The notes below the pieces were generated by a model. The model was not told where the DNA came from, ran no database searches, and worked only from the letters and a program-made list of their open reading frames with translations. From Dactylosporangium roseum (GTDB lineage: Bacteria; Actinomycetota; Actinomycetes; Mycobacteriales; Micromonosporaceae), in NCBI RefSeq assembly GCF_025264685.1, contig NZ_CP073721.1, positions 1,851,001 through 1,915,000 on the forward strand: a stretch of 64,000 nt of DNA, in the 5' to 3' direction. A program made the position numbers and the translations under genes. Each line of letters opens with the position of its first letter. Position 1 is the first letter of the stretch. Below, piece after piece: positions 48,692 to 57,657 of this stretch.

Positions 48692-50404
48692 ATGCTGTTC
48701 TCCACGCGCCGTCGTGCCACCGTGGGGGTTCTCGTGAGTCTGGCGCTGCTGGCGACCGCCGGGTGCAGCGACGCGGACGCGACGAACCAGCCGCAACCGC
48801 CGAAGACCGGCGGCACCCTGCACGTCATCGTGAGTGCCAAGCCGGCCCATCTCGACCCTCAGCGCATCGCCACGGCGACCGACGCGAACGTCAGCCGCCT
48901 GCTCAGCCGCACGCTCACCACGTTCAAGTCCGAGCCGGGCGCGGCGGCCAGCGAGATCGTCGGCGACCTCGCGACCGACGCCGGCCGGCCGAGCGAGGGC
49001 AACAGAGTCTGGGACTTCCGGCTCAAGGAAGGCCTCCGCTGGGAGGACGGCACGCCGATCACGTGCGAGGACGTGAAATACGGCGTCGAGCGCAGCTTCT
49101 CCAGCGCCTTCTCCGTCGCCCAGCCGTATGCGAAGACCTACCTGGCCAGCACCGAGAACTACGCGGGACCGTTCGTCGACGGCAACAACGACGGCAAGGG
49201 TCTGGCCTCTGTCCAGTGCGCCGACAAGCGGAACATCAAGTTCCGGTTGTCCCAGCCGGTCGGCGACTTCGGCTACACCGTCGCCATGTCGGTGTTCGCG
49301 CCCGTGCCGGTCAAGCAGGACACGAAGAACGACTACGACCGCAAGCCGTTCTCGAACGGCCCGTACAAGCTGCAGGAGAACACGGACCAGCGGTTGGTCT
49401 TCGTGCGTAACCAGTATTGGGACCGCAAGACCGACAGCGTTCGCAAGGCGTACCCGGAAAAGATCGTGATCGAGGCCAACGGCGACCTGCCGACCGTCAC
49501 CTCGAACCTGATCCAGAGCGAGGGCGACTTCGCCGACTCGATCGACCTGGACAAGAACGTCGCGCCCAGCTTCGTGCAGCAGGTCGTCAACGACCCTGAC
49601 CTGTCGGCGCGGGCGGTCCAGGGCAGCTACGGCGGCATCCGATACCTGGCGATCAACTCCAAGCGGATCCCCGACCTCGACTGCCGCCGCGCCCTGGTCT
49701 ACGCGTTCGACAAGCGCAAGTTCCGCGCGGCGGCCGGCGGCTCGGTCTTCGGCGACTACGCCAACACGATGATCGCCCCGCAACTCAAGGCCCACAAGGA
49801 CTTCGACCTGTACGACAGCGCCAACAACGTCGAGGGCAAGCCTGACGTGGCCGTCAAGCTGATGGAGGGGCGGCGCAACAGCGGCAAGCCGTGCGCGACC
49901 ACACTGACGCTGTCGATCCCGGAGCAGAAGGACATCCGGCGCCTCGCCGCCACGATGGTCGAGAGCTACCAGCGGATCGGCATCCAGTTGAAGGTCAACG
50001 GCATCGACCCGGAGAGCTACTTCGACGTCATCGGCAACCCGGCCAACCAGAACGACCTGCTGTGGGCGGGCTGGATCCCGGACTGGGCCAACGGCTCCGC
50101 GGTCATCCCGCCGCTGTTCGACGGCCGGCTCATCCCGACCAAGGCCGACGCCACCAACAACCAGAACTACTCGTTGCTCAACGACCGCCAGATCAACGAC
50201 GCGATCGCCGCGGCGCTGGAGGAGTCGATGCCCGATCGGCAGTACCGGCTGTGGGGCGAGCTGGACGAGAAGATCCAGCAGCAGGCCGTGACCATCCCGA
50301 TCATCTACATGAAGGCGCTGCGCATGGCGGGCACCAACGTGCGGGGCGGCTTCATCCACCCGCAGTTCGGCCAGCCCGACCTGTGCGCACTCGGTCTCGC
50401 CTAG
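48692..50404 (+). CDS. ABC-transporter family-5 solute-binding lipoprotein
   Basis: 570-aa extracellular peptide/nickel-type binding protein (SBP_bac_5). Signal and lipobox VLVSLALLATAGCSDAD (Cys about 25). Core: GGTLHVIVSAKPAHLDPQRI, LKEGLRWEDGTPITCEDVKY, PFSNGPYKLQENTDQRLVFV, RNQYWDRKTDSVRKAYPEKI, GYGG-type IRYLAINSKRIPDLDC and SEESMPDRQYRLW-like C-terminus. No permease or ATPase gene lies next to it, so partners are elsewhere or it acts alone. ATG 48692 follows TTAGGACGAG. Ligand probably a peptide (inferred). Confidence 0.93.
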   Translation: MLFSTRRRATVGVLVSLALLATAGCSDADATNQPQPPKTGGTLHVIVSAKPAHLDPQRIATATDANVSRLLSRTLTTFKSEPGAAASEIVGDLATDAGRPSEGNRVWDFRLKEGLRWEDGTPITCEDVKYGVERSFSSAFSVAQPYAKTYLASTENYAGPFVDGNNDGKGLASVQCADKRNIKFRLSQPVGDFGYTVAMSVFAPVPVKQDTKNDYDRKPFSNGPYKLQENTDQRLVFVRNQYWDRKTDSVRKAYPEKIVIEANGDLPTVTSNLIQSEGDFADSIDLDKNVAPSFVQQVVNDPDLSARAVQGSYGGIRYLAINSKRIPDLDCRRALVYAFDKRKFRAAAGGSVFGDYANTMIAPQLKAHKDFDLYDSANNVEGKPDVAVKLMEGRRNSGKPCATTLTLSIPEQKDIRRLAATMVESYQRIGIQLKVNGIDPESYFDVIGNPANQNDLLWAGWIPDWANGSAVIPPLFDGRLIPTKADATNNQNYSLLNDRQINDAIAAALEESMPDRQYRLWGELDEKIQQQAVTIPIIYMKALRMAGTNVRGGFIHPQFGQPDLCALGLA

Positions 50405-50453
50405 TAAGCTGGCTCAGCCTGAGCATTCCGCCCATCGAGAGGACGACCGCGCC

Positions 50454-50711
50454 ATGACGGCGTTCGCTTACACCCTCATCGTGTTGCTGATCATCACGAG
50501 CGTTTTGCTCACCATGCTCGTGCTCCTGCACCGCGGCAAGGGCGGCGGCCTGTCGAGCATGTTCGGCGGTGGCGTCTCCTCCAGCCTCGCCGGCTCCTCC
50601 GTCGCCGAGAAGAACCTGGACCGATACACCGTTCTGGTCGGTATCATCTGGTTCGCCTGCATTGTTGGCCTTGGGCTCTGGCTGAAAATCGTCGAGAACA
50701 GTGGTGCCTGA
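50454..50711 (+). CDS. secG: Preprotein translocase subunit SecG
   Basis: 85-aa membrane protein with two helices (YTLIVLLIITSVLLTMLVLL and TVLVGIIWFACIVGLGLWL) and the connecting loop HRGKGGGLSSMFGGGVSSSL typical of SecG. It stabilises SecYE and aids SecA cycling. ATG 50454. Following the family's usual place after gap-pgk-tpiA in actinobacteria; here the binding-protein gene is inserted between. Confidence 0.95.
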   Translation: MTAFAYTLIVLLIITSVLLTMLVLLHRGKGGGLSSMFGGGVSSSLAGSSVAEKNLDRYTVLVGIIWFACIVGLGLWLKIVENSGA

Positions 50712-50736
50712 GCACCCGCAGGAGTTCTAGACTCAG

Positions 50737-50765
50737 GCGCGCGGTTCCGTTCCGGGGCCGCGCGC
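50737..50765 (+). terminator. GC-rich hairpin after secG
   Basis: Arms 50737-50748 (GCGCGCGGTTCC) and 50754-50765 (GGGGCCGCGCGC) with loop GTTCC. No T-run. It lies between secG and rbpA and might attenuate or end the secG transcript; a hairpin in the rbpA leader is the alternative. Confidence 0.45.
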
Positions 50766-50833
50766 AGGTGTTTCGCCCACACTCCTGCACTCCGCACGAC
50801 GTCGCACCCTCCGACGAACAGGAGCGAGCAGCC

Positions 50834-51181
50834 GTGGCAACTGGCAACGCCATCCGCGGAACCCGAGTCGGCTCCGGCCCCGTGCGCTGGACCGAGCGCG
50901 GTGAACAGGCCCCGCGCCGCAGCGTCACCTACTGGTGCGCCAACGGCCACGAGACGACCCCGGCCTTCGCCGCCGAGATCACACCCCCCACGACCTGGGA
51001 CTGCCCGCGTTGCGGCCTCCCGGCGGGTCAGGACGAGCAGGCCCCTCCGGAGCGCCCGCGCGCGGAGCCGTACAAGACCCACCTGGCCTATGTGAAGGAG
51101 CGCCGCACCGACGCCGACGGCGAGGCCATCCTCCAGGAGGCCTTGGCGCGTCTTCACCAGCGGCGAAGCTCGTCTTTTTGA
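50834..51181 (+). CDS. rbpA: RNA-polymerase-binding protein RbpA
   Basis: 115-aa actinobacterial factor that binds the sigma subunit and stabilises the open promoter complex. Features: NAIRGTRVGSGPVRWTERGE (N-terminal tail), zinc-type core YWCANGHETTPAF with CPRCG, then basic linker and the sigma-interacting helix KTHLAYVKERRTDADGEAI. GTG 50834 behind GGAGCGAGCAG. A TAGACT box at 50727 may be the promoter -10. The stop lies in a tandem duplication (see findings). Confidence 0.95.
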   Translation: MATGNAIRGTRVGSGPVRWTERGEQAPRRSVTYWCANGHETTPAFAAEITPPTTWDCPRCGLPAGQDEQAPPERPRAEPYKTHLAYVKERRTDADGEAILQEALARLHQRRSSSF

Positions 51182-51209
51182 GGACTCGGGTCTTTTTTGA
51201 GGACTCGGG
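51172..51209. repeat. Tandem 18-19 bp duplication at the rbpA stop
   Basis: CTTTTTGAGGACTCGGGT at 51174 is repeated at once as CTTTTTTGAGGACTCGGGT. The first copy contains the rbpA stop codon TGA. Confidence 0.7.
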
Positions 51210-51588
51210 TCCGTGCAACGCGCGACCGTCGCTCCCGCCAGACACCGGTCGGGCCTTGACGGCCCTCCCTGCCATCGCCGTCGTGCCAAGAGCCGGTCGC
51301 AGGGTGTCGACGTGGAAGGGCTCGCCGGGCCGCGGAGTCTTGTGGCGGCCCGGGCGACCACAGGACTCCACACCGAGCGGAGTCGAGCCCAACAGCCCAT
51401 GATCACGGAGTCGCTCGGCCCGGAGCTCGTCGCCTCGGGGCCGGCGGCGACCATGAGCGACAGGCACCACCCGCCCGGTCTGGCCTGGTCTGGCTATGTG
51501 CAGCCGGGACGGCCGCCCCCAGCGTGGAAACGATCGAGGTCCGTCGCCGGGAGCATGATGCGCCGCAGCGCGCGCCGGGGGCCGTGAG
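51182..51588. other. Gene-free stretch between convergent rbpA and pgl
   Basis: About 407 bp without a credible gene. It holds a 12-bp inverted repeat (51334-51345 with 51358-51369, GGAGTCTTGTGG type, one mismatch) and further short GC-rich dyads around 51370-51425. One of these probably terminates both converging operons. Confidence 0.5.
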
Positions 51589-52359
51589 TCAGACGAGGCT
51601 GCGGAACGTCGGGGGGAGTTCGTGGGCCGCTGCGGTGTCGAGCAGCCACAGTGTCAGCTCCTGGCCGTGGACGCCCGCCGCCGGGATCTGACGCGGGCCG
51701 GCGTCGGCGAGGGCCAGGCCCACCGCGCTCGCCTTGCCGGCGCCCGACGCTATCAGCCACACCTCGTCGGCCGTGTTGATCGCCGGCAGGGTGAGCGTGA
51801 CGCGCACGGGCGGGGGCTTGGGGCTGCCCCGGACCGCCGAGACCGGGCGGGTCTCGTAGGTGACCGGGTGCTCGGGGAAGACCGATGCCACGTGGCCGTC
51901 CTCGCCGACACCCAGCAGGACCACGTCGAAGTGGGGCAGCTCGGCGTGGCCGGGCTTGGCGGCCTCGGCCAGTTCGGCGGCGTAGCGCGCGGCCGCGGCC
52001 TCGGCGTCGTCACCGTCCGGTCCGTCGGCGGCGGGCATCGGATGTACCCGCGAAGGGTTCAACGGCAGCGCGTCGAGGAACGCCTCCCGGGCCTGGGTCT
52101 CGTTGCGCTCCGGGTCGCCGGAGGGCAGGAACCGCTCGTCGCCCCACCAGAAGTCGACCCGCGACCAGTCGACCGCGTCGCGGGCCGGGCTCTCGCGCAG
52201 CGCCTGGTAGATCTGAGCAGCGATCCGGCCGCCGGTGAGGACCACCGTCGCCTCGCCGCGCTCCGCCTGGGCATCCGTCAGCCGGACGATCAGACGCGCG
52301 GCGGCGGCCTCGGCGAGGAGCTTCGGCTCGGTGTGGACGACGACCTTGGACTGGGTCAT
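51589..52359 (-). CDS. pgl: 6-Phosphogluconolactonase
   Basis: 256-aa enzyme hydrolysing 6-phosphogluconolactone in the oxidative pentose phosphate path. Motifs: VVLTGGRIAAQIYQAL, VDFWWGDERFLPSGDPERNE, FDVVLLGVGEDGHVASVFPE. Start at 52359 overlaps the opcA stop by four bases (ATGA). Last gene of the tkt-tal-pgi-zwf-opcA-pgl operon. Confidence 0.96.
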   Translation of the reverse strand: MTQSKVVVHTEPKLLAEAAAARLIVRLTDAQAERGEATVVLTGGRIAAQIYQALRESPARDAVDWSRVDFWWGDERFLPSGDPERNETQAREAFLDALPLNPSRVHPMPAADGPDGDDAEAAAARYAAELAEAAKPGHAELPHFDVVLLGVGEDGHVASVFPEHPVTYETRPVSAVRGSPKPPPVRVTLTLPAINTADEVWLIASGAGKASAVGLALADAGPRQIPAAGVHGQELTLWLLDTAAAHELPPTFRSLV

Positions 52360-53372
52360 GAAGACAGCGACTCCTGCAACGACGGGGACTGGACCTCCGG
52401 GCGCTCGGCGAGCGCCGGGTCCTTCCAGATGTGCACCCGCGGGGCCAGCCGCTCGTCCAGCTTCCGCTTGCCGGTCGCGGCGGCCAGGGCGGCCGCGTAC
52501 GGCTGGTCGGGGTCGAGGCGGCGCAGCTCCTCGGCGAGTTCCTCACCGAGCGGCCGGCGGCTCAGCGGCAGGGTGCGGTCCGGTTGGCCGGTGCGCGTCA
52601 GCGCGGCGACGCCGGCGTTGAGGTCGCGCACGAGGTTCATCGTGCTGCCGTCGTCGAGCTCGAGGTTGACCGCCTCCATGATCTTGCCGCTGCCCGGGTG
52701 GCGGGTCGGGTGGACGCCGAGGCGCGCCTCCAGCCAGCCGCCGAGCAGCGGGGCCGTCGGGTCGTGGTCCGGCGCGATGATGTTCACCGCCCGCACTCCT
52801 GTCCGGTTGGCGTCGAAAGCACCGGCCAGCAGGGTGCGCCACGGTGTGATCCGCGACCAGGCCAGGTCGGTGTCGCCGGGCACGTAGTCGTCGGCCCGGA
52901 CCCGCAGCGCCGCGACCGGGTCCATGGCCTGCGCGACGTCGGTGATGCGGCGGTCGGCGACCACGCCCAGCGGGTCGTAGGCGATCCGCTCCGGCGGGGC
53001 GCACTGCCACCAGGTCACCACCGGCACGTCCGGGGCGAGCAGCGGCATGATCACCGACTCGGCGTGCAGCGCCAGCCGGCCCTGCATGCGCATCACGACC
53101 GCCTCGCACGGACCGAGCCGCCCGCCGACGACGATCTCGGCGTCGAGCCGGGAGCGCTGCTGGGTGACGTCGGCGCGCACGACGATGAGCAGCCGGCACG
53201 GGTGCTGCGCGGCGGCGATGGTGGCCGCGGCCTCCGCTTCACGTACCTGGCGCTCGTCGACGACGGCGATCAGTGTCAGCGCCAGGCCGCTGGTCAGCCC
53301 GCCGGCGCTGCGCCGCTCGTTGGCGAGCGCCTTGACGACCTCGATGCCGGTGGTGTCCCAAAGTCCGATCAT
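52356..53372 (-). CDS. opcA: Glucose-6-phosphate dehydrogenase assembly protein OpcA
   Basis: 338-aa partner of Zwf in actinobacteria and cyanobacteria. Recognised by MIGLWDTTGIEVVKALANER, VVTWWQCAPPERIAYDPLG, DLAWSRITPWRTLLAGAF and its fixed place between zwf and pgl. ATG 53372 follows GAGGGG by nine bases; the TTG at 53381 is too close to it. In related organisms OpcA activates Zwf in response to redox state. Confidence 0.95.
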   Translation of the reverse strand: MIGLWDTTGIEVVKALANERRSAGGLTSGLALTLIAVVDERQVREAEAAATIAAAQHPCRLLIVVRADVTQQRSRLDAEIVVGGRLGPCEAVVMRMQGRLALHAESVIMPLLAPDVPVVTWWQCAPPERIAYDPLGVVADRRITDVAQAMDPVAALRVRADDYVPGDTDLAWSRITPWRTLLAGAFDANRTGVRAVNIIAPDHDPTAPLLGGWLEARLGVHPTRHPGSGKIMEAVNLELDDGSTMNLVRDLNAGVAALTRTGQPDRTLPLSRRPLGEELAEELRRLDPDQPYAAALAAATGKRKLDERLAPRVHIWKDPALAERPEVQSPSLQESLSS

Positions 53373-53387
53373 GAAACGCAACCCCTC

Positions 53388-54905
53388 TTAAGCCCGGCGC
53401 CAGGCGCGGCCCTCGCGGGCCAGCATCTCGTCCGCGGCCCGCGGACCCCATTCGCCCGCCCGGTACGGCTCGGGCGTCGAACCCGCCCACGCCGCCTCCA
53501 GCGGATCCACCACGTTCCAGCTTGCCTCGACCTCGGCCGAGTCCGGGAACAGCGTCTTGTCGCCGACGAGCACGTCGAGGATCAGCCGCTCGTACGCCTC
53601 GGGGCTCGCGTCGGTGAACGCCTCGCCGTACTGGAAGTCCATCGCGATGTCGCGGACCTCCATCGTCGTGCCGGGCACCTTGGAGCCGAACTTGAGCATC
53701 ACGCCCTCGTCGGGCTGGACCCGGATGACGAGCTGGTTGTGCCCGAGCATCTCGACGTCGGCCGGGTGGAACGGCAGGTGCGGTGCCTTCTTGAACAACA
53801 CGGCGAGCTCGGTGACCCGCCGGGGGAGGCGCTTGCCGGCCCGGATGTAGAACGGCACCCCGGCCCAGCGGCGGTTCTGGATGCCGAGCCGCACCGCCAC
53901 GTAGGTCTCCGTCTTGGAGTCCGGCGGGACGTCCTTCTCCTCCAGGTAGCCGGGGACGCGCTCGCCGGCCACCCAGCCGGTGAGGTATTGCCCGCGGACC
54001 GTGTGCGCGAAGACGTCGTTCGGCACCGTGATCGCGTTGAGCACCTTCAGCTTCTCGGTGCGGATGGCGTTGGCGTCGAACGCGATCGGCTCCTCCATCG
54101 CCACGAGGGCGAGGAGCTGCAGCAGGTGATTCTGCAGTACGTCACGTGCCGTCCCCACCGTGTCGTAGAACCCGGCCCGGCTGCCGATGCCGACGTCCTC
54201 CGCCATGGTGATCTGCACGTGGTCGACGTAGTTGGAGTTCCACACCGGCTCGAACAGGTTGTTGGCGAAGCGCAGGGCCAGGATGTTCTGGACCGTCTCC
54301 TTGCCGAGGTAGTGGTCGATGCGGAACACGTCCTGCGCGGTGAACGCGTCATCGACCAGGTCGTTGAGCTGGCGGGCGGAGGTGAGGTCGTAGCCGAACG
54401 GCTTCTCCACCACCACCCGGCGCCAGCCGCCGGACTTCGCGTTGTCCGACATGCCGGTGCGTTCCAGTTGTTTGAGCACCACCGGGAACGCCGACGGCGG
54501 GATCGACAGGTAGAAGGCGGCGTTGCCCGGGATTCCGGCCTCCTCGTGCAGGTCGTCGAGCGACTGCGCGAGATGGTCGAAGGCCGCGTCGTCCTCGAAC
54601 GAGCCGCCGACGAACTTGATGTTCGCGGCCAGCCGCGACCAGACCTCTTCGCGCCAGGTGGTGCGGGCGCCGGACTGGGCGGCCTTGCGGGCCAGCTCCT
54701 CGAAGTCGCCGTCGCCCCAGTCGCGCCGGGCGAAGCCGAGCACGGCGAAACTGGGCGGCAGCAGGCCCCGGTTGGCCAGGTCGTACACCGCCGGGATGAG
54801 CTTCTTCCGAGCAAGGTCACCGGTGACACCGAAGATGACCAGCGCGCACGGCTCGGGGATCCGAGGCAGTCGCCGGTCCTGCGGGTCCCGCAGCGGATTG
54901 GTCAT
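53388..54905 (-). CDS. zwf: Glucose-6-phosphate 1-dehydrogenase
   Basis: 505-aa enzyme of the oxidative pentose phosphate path, producing NADPH. Motifs: ALVIFGVTGDLARKKLIPAV (NADP fold), VVVEKPFGYDLTSARQLNDL, FRIDHYLGKETVQNILALRF (substrate-binding RIDHYLGK). ATG 54905 lies eight bases after GGAGGG; the GTG at 54914 overlaps the pgi stop but has no room for a ribosome site. Confidence 0.97.
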   Translation of the reverse strand: MTNPLRDPQDRRLPRIPEPCALVIFGVTGDLARKKLIPAVYDLANRGLLPPSFAVLGFARRDWGDGDFEELARKAAQSGARTTWREEVWSRLAANIKFVGGSFEDDAAFDHLAQSLDDLHEEAGIPGNAAFYLSIPPSAFPVVLKQLERTGMSDNAKSGGWRRVVVEKPFGYDLTSARQLNDLVDDAFTAQDVFRIDHYLGKETVQNILALRFANNLFEPVWNSNYVDHVQITMAEDVGIGSRAGFYDTVGTARDVLQNHLLQLLALVAMEEPIAFDANAIRTEKLKVLNAITVPNDVFAHTVRGQYLTGWVAGERVPGYLEEKDVPPDSKTETYVAVRLGIQNRRWAGVPFYIRAGKRLPRRVTELAVLFKKAPHLPFHPADVEMLGHNQLVIRVQPDEGVMLKFGSKVPGTTMEVRDIAMDFQYGEAFTDASPEAYERLILDVLVGDKTLFPDSAEVEASWNVVDPLEAAWAGSTPEPYRAGEWGPRAADEMLAREGRAWRRA

Positions 54906-54910
54906 CAGTC

Positions 54911-56488
54911 TCACCCTCCGAGGGCGGCCAACAGTTGTTCGATACCGGTTGCCCGGTCGGTCAGGTGCAGGCGCAGCACGGGACGGCCGCCGGCCTGCAG
55001 CGCCTGCCGGTCGCCGGCCGCCTGGGCAGCCTGCAGCTCGCCGAACGTGTACGGCCGGCCGGGCACCGGGAGGTCGTCGGTCACCGCGCCGGTGATCTGC
55101 AGGAACGATCCGGTCGCCGGGCCGCCCTTGTGCAGCCGCCCGGTCGAGTGCAGATATCTCGGTCCCCAGCCGAAGGTGACGGCACGCGCCACCCGGGCCG
55201 CGAGCGCGTCCCGCACCCCGGCCGCGGCCGCGTCACCGACCCGGTCCAGGTAGGCGGTCGCCGCCAGGTATCCCAACGGCGGGACGCCGCGGGCCAGCTC
55301 GTCGACCGCCGCGACGAGCGTCGTCGCCGACGTGTTGCCGTAGACCTCCACGGCGCCGTCGGCGAACACCGGCGTCTCGTGGGGGAGTCCGGCGTCGAGG
55401 ACCAGGCGGGTCGGTTCCGCGTCGGGACGCGCGGACGGATCGGCGCCCAGGAGGTGCCCGGCGATCGCCGCCGCACGCTCCCACACCACGAACTGGGCGC
55501 CGAGCGGGCCGTTGACGGCCAGGTCCGGTGCGATGCCACCGCCCGGCATCACCCCGGCGGCGAGTGCGCCACCGGTGGTCACGCTGAGCACGTCGGGACC
55601 CTCGTGCCCCCACGACGACGGGTTCTCCAGCACGACCGGCAGCAGGCCGCGGCCCGATCCCGCGGTGGCGGAGGCCACGATGTGCTCGATCCAGTCGGAG
55701 AGTCCGTCGAGGCCGGTGCCGTCGGAGGCGAGCGCCAGCTTGTCCCGGCCGGCGAGCGCGCCGGTGGCCAGCGCGGCACCCAGCATGAGCGCCGGGTCGG
55801 TGAAGTCGGCGGCGGACGGCTCCGGCGCCGGGGGCGCGATCGAGAAGCCGGCCGCGAAGTGCGGCGCCGGCCGCGGGAACGCCTCGTCGAGCAGCGTGTC
55901 GACGCGCACGCCGGCCAGGCCGCTGGGCACCAGCCCGAACGCGGAGAACGCCGAGTGCGCGGACGAGGCGAGGAACAGGTGCGAGCCCGTCTCGCGGGCC
56001 GTCGTGGCCAGCGGCGAGCCGGGCTCGGTCACGTAGACGAAGCGCCGGCCCACATCCTGCAGGCCGGCGTCTTCGAAGGCTTGCCGGTAGGCCCGGCGGT
56101 GGCTGTCGGTCTCCACCGTCGAGCCGGACCGGCTGGCCACCACCACCACGCTCCGGGCGAGCCGGTCGTCGAGCGCCGCTCGGACCTGGTGCGGGTCGCT
56201 GCTGTCCAGCACGGTGAGCTCGACCCCCAGCGTGCGGCTGATCACCTCGGCGGCCAATGACGACTCGCCCATGCCGCAGAGCACCACGTGGTCGAGGCCG
56301 CGGGAGAGGAACTCGGCGCGCAGGGCGGTGATCCGCGCGACCAGGTCGTGATCGTCGGAGCGAGCCGGGGGGAGAGCAGCCGGGTCGAGGCGGGTGCGGG
56401 CGTCGATCGACCCCGGGACGGAGGCGGCACCGAACACCGTCAGTCCGGCCGCGGTCACCGCGTCGTCGAGCAGATCAGACACCCGCAC
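54911..56488 (-). CDS. pgi: Glucose-6-phosphate isomerase, actinobacterial pentose-operon type
   Basis: 525-aa sugar-phosphate isomerase. Two SIS-type sugar-binding regions: HVVLCGMGESSLAAEVI with VLDSSDPHQVRAALDD, and VVVASRSGSTVETDSHRRAY. A C-terminal part with FGWGPRYLHSTGRLHKGGPA carries the likely catalytic Lys/His. It differs from the long classical Pgi but is the form found between tal and zwf in this group. Gene order supports a flux role feeding glucose-6-phosphate to Zwf. Confidence 0.93.
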   Translation of the reverse strand: MRVSDLLDDAVTAAGLTVFGAASVPGSIDARTRLDPAALPPARSDDHDLVARITALRAEFLSRGLDHVVLCGMGESSLAAEVISRTLGVELTVLDSSDPHQVRAALDDRLARSVVVVASRSGSTVETDSHRRAYRQAFEDAGLQDVGRRFVYVTEPGSPLATTARETGSHLFLASSAHSAFSAFGLVPSGLAGVRVDTLLDEAFPRPAPHFAAGFSIAPPAPEPSAADFTDPALMLGAALATGALAGRDKLALASDGTGLDGLSDWIEHIVASATAGSGRGLLPVVLENPSSWGHEGPDVLSVTTGGALAAGVMPGGGIAPDLAVNGPLGAQFVVWERAAAIAGHLLGADPSARPDAEPTRLVLDAGLPHETPVFADGAVEVYGNTSATTLVAAVDELARGVPPLGYLAATAYLDRVGDAAAAGVRDALAARVARAVTFGWGPRYLHSTGRLHKGGPATGSFLQITGAVTDDLPVPGRPYTFGELQAAQAAGDRQALQAGGRPVLRLHLTDRATGIEQLLAALGG

Positions 56489-56525
56489 CTCCTCGGTAAC
56501 AGTGCAATTCTGATGCGGTGAACGG

Positions 56526-57638
56526 CTATTTCGCAGCCGCTTCCAGGGCGGTGCGCACCGTCGCCAGCATTTCCTTTCCGCTGGCGGTGAACTTCTCGAC
56601 GCCCTCCCGCTCGAGCACCTCCACGACGTCGTCGTAGTCGATGCCGACCGCGGCGAGCGCGTCCATCACCTGCCGCGCCTCCGCGTAGGAGCCGGTGATC
56701 GCGTCGAGCCGCACCTCACCGTGGTCGGCGAACGCGTGGATCACCGACTCCGGCATGGTGTTGACGGTGCCGGGCGCGACGAGCTCCTCGACGTAGATCA
56801 CGTCCCGGTACTCCGGGTTCTTCGTCGAGGTCGACGCCCACAACGGCCGCTGCGGCTTGGCGCCCGCGTTCGCGAGGGCCTGCCAGCGCTCGCTGGAGAA
56901 CAGCTCCTCGTAGCGCTTGTAGGCCAGCTTCGCGTTGGCGATCGCCGCCTTGCCCTTGAGCGCCTTCGCCTCGGGGGTGCCGATCTTGTCGAGCCGCTTG
57001 TCGTACTCGGTGTCCACGCGGGACACGAAGAACGACGCGACCGACTCGATCTTGGACAGGTCGTGCCCGTTGGCCTTGGCCTGCTCCAGGCCGGCGAAGA
57101 ATGCGTTCATCACGGCCTCGTACCGCTCCAGGGAGAAGATCAGCGTGACGTTGACGCTGATGCCCTCGGCGAGCACGGCCGTGATCGCCGGCAGGCCCTC
57201 CTTGGTGGCGGGGATCTTGATGAAGAGGTTCCCCCGGTCGACGAGCCACCACAGGGCCTTGGCCTCCGCGACGGTGCGCTCGGTGTCGTTGGCCAGGGTG
57301 GGGTCGACCTCGATCGAGACCCGGCCGTCAAGGCCCTTGGTCGCCTCGACCGCGGGCTTCATGACGTCGCACGCCCAGCGGACGTCGTAGGTCATCAGGA
57401 AGCGCGACGCCTCGCGGACGTCGCAGTCGCGCAGGGCCAGGTCGTTGACGTCCACCGCGTAGTCCTCGGCCGCGGACAGGGCCTTGGCGAAGATGGTGGG
57501 GTTGCTGGTGACGCCCATGACGTGCTGCTCACGCCGCAGCTTGTCGAGGTTTCCGGTGGTCAGCCGCTGCCTGGAGAGGTCGTCGAGCCAGATTGCCACG
57601 CCGGCGCGGGCGAGTTCGGCCAGCCGATCGGTAGTCAT
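56526..57638 (-). CDS. tal: Transaldolase
   Basis: 370-aa actinobacterial transaldolase (Schiff-base TIM barrel). Motifs: [71 protein letters not shown] (Schiff-base Lys), [15 protein letters not shown] and [23 protein letters not shown] 57638 with GGAGACAG upstream. It follows tkt after 19 bp. Confidence 0.97.
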   Translation of the reverse strand: MTTDRLAELARAGVAIWLDDLSRQRLTTGNLDKLRREQHVMGVTSNPTIFAKALSAAEDYAVDVNDLALRDCDVREASRFLMTYDVRWACDVMKPAVEATKGLDGRVSIEVDPTLANDTERTVAEAKALWWLVDRGNLFIKIPATKEGLPAITAVLAEGISVNVTLIFSLERYEAVMNAFFAGLEQAKANGHDLSKIESVASFFVSRVDTEYDKRLDKIGTPEAKALKGKAAIANAKLAYKRYEELFSSERWQALANAGAKPQRPLWASTSTKNPEYRDVIYVEELVAPGTVNTMPESVIHAFADHGEVRLDAITGSYAEARQVMDALAAVGIDYDDVVEVLEREGVEKFTASGKEMLATVRTALEAAAK

Positions 57639-57657
57639 CGCTGTCTCCTATGATTTC

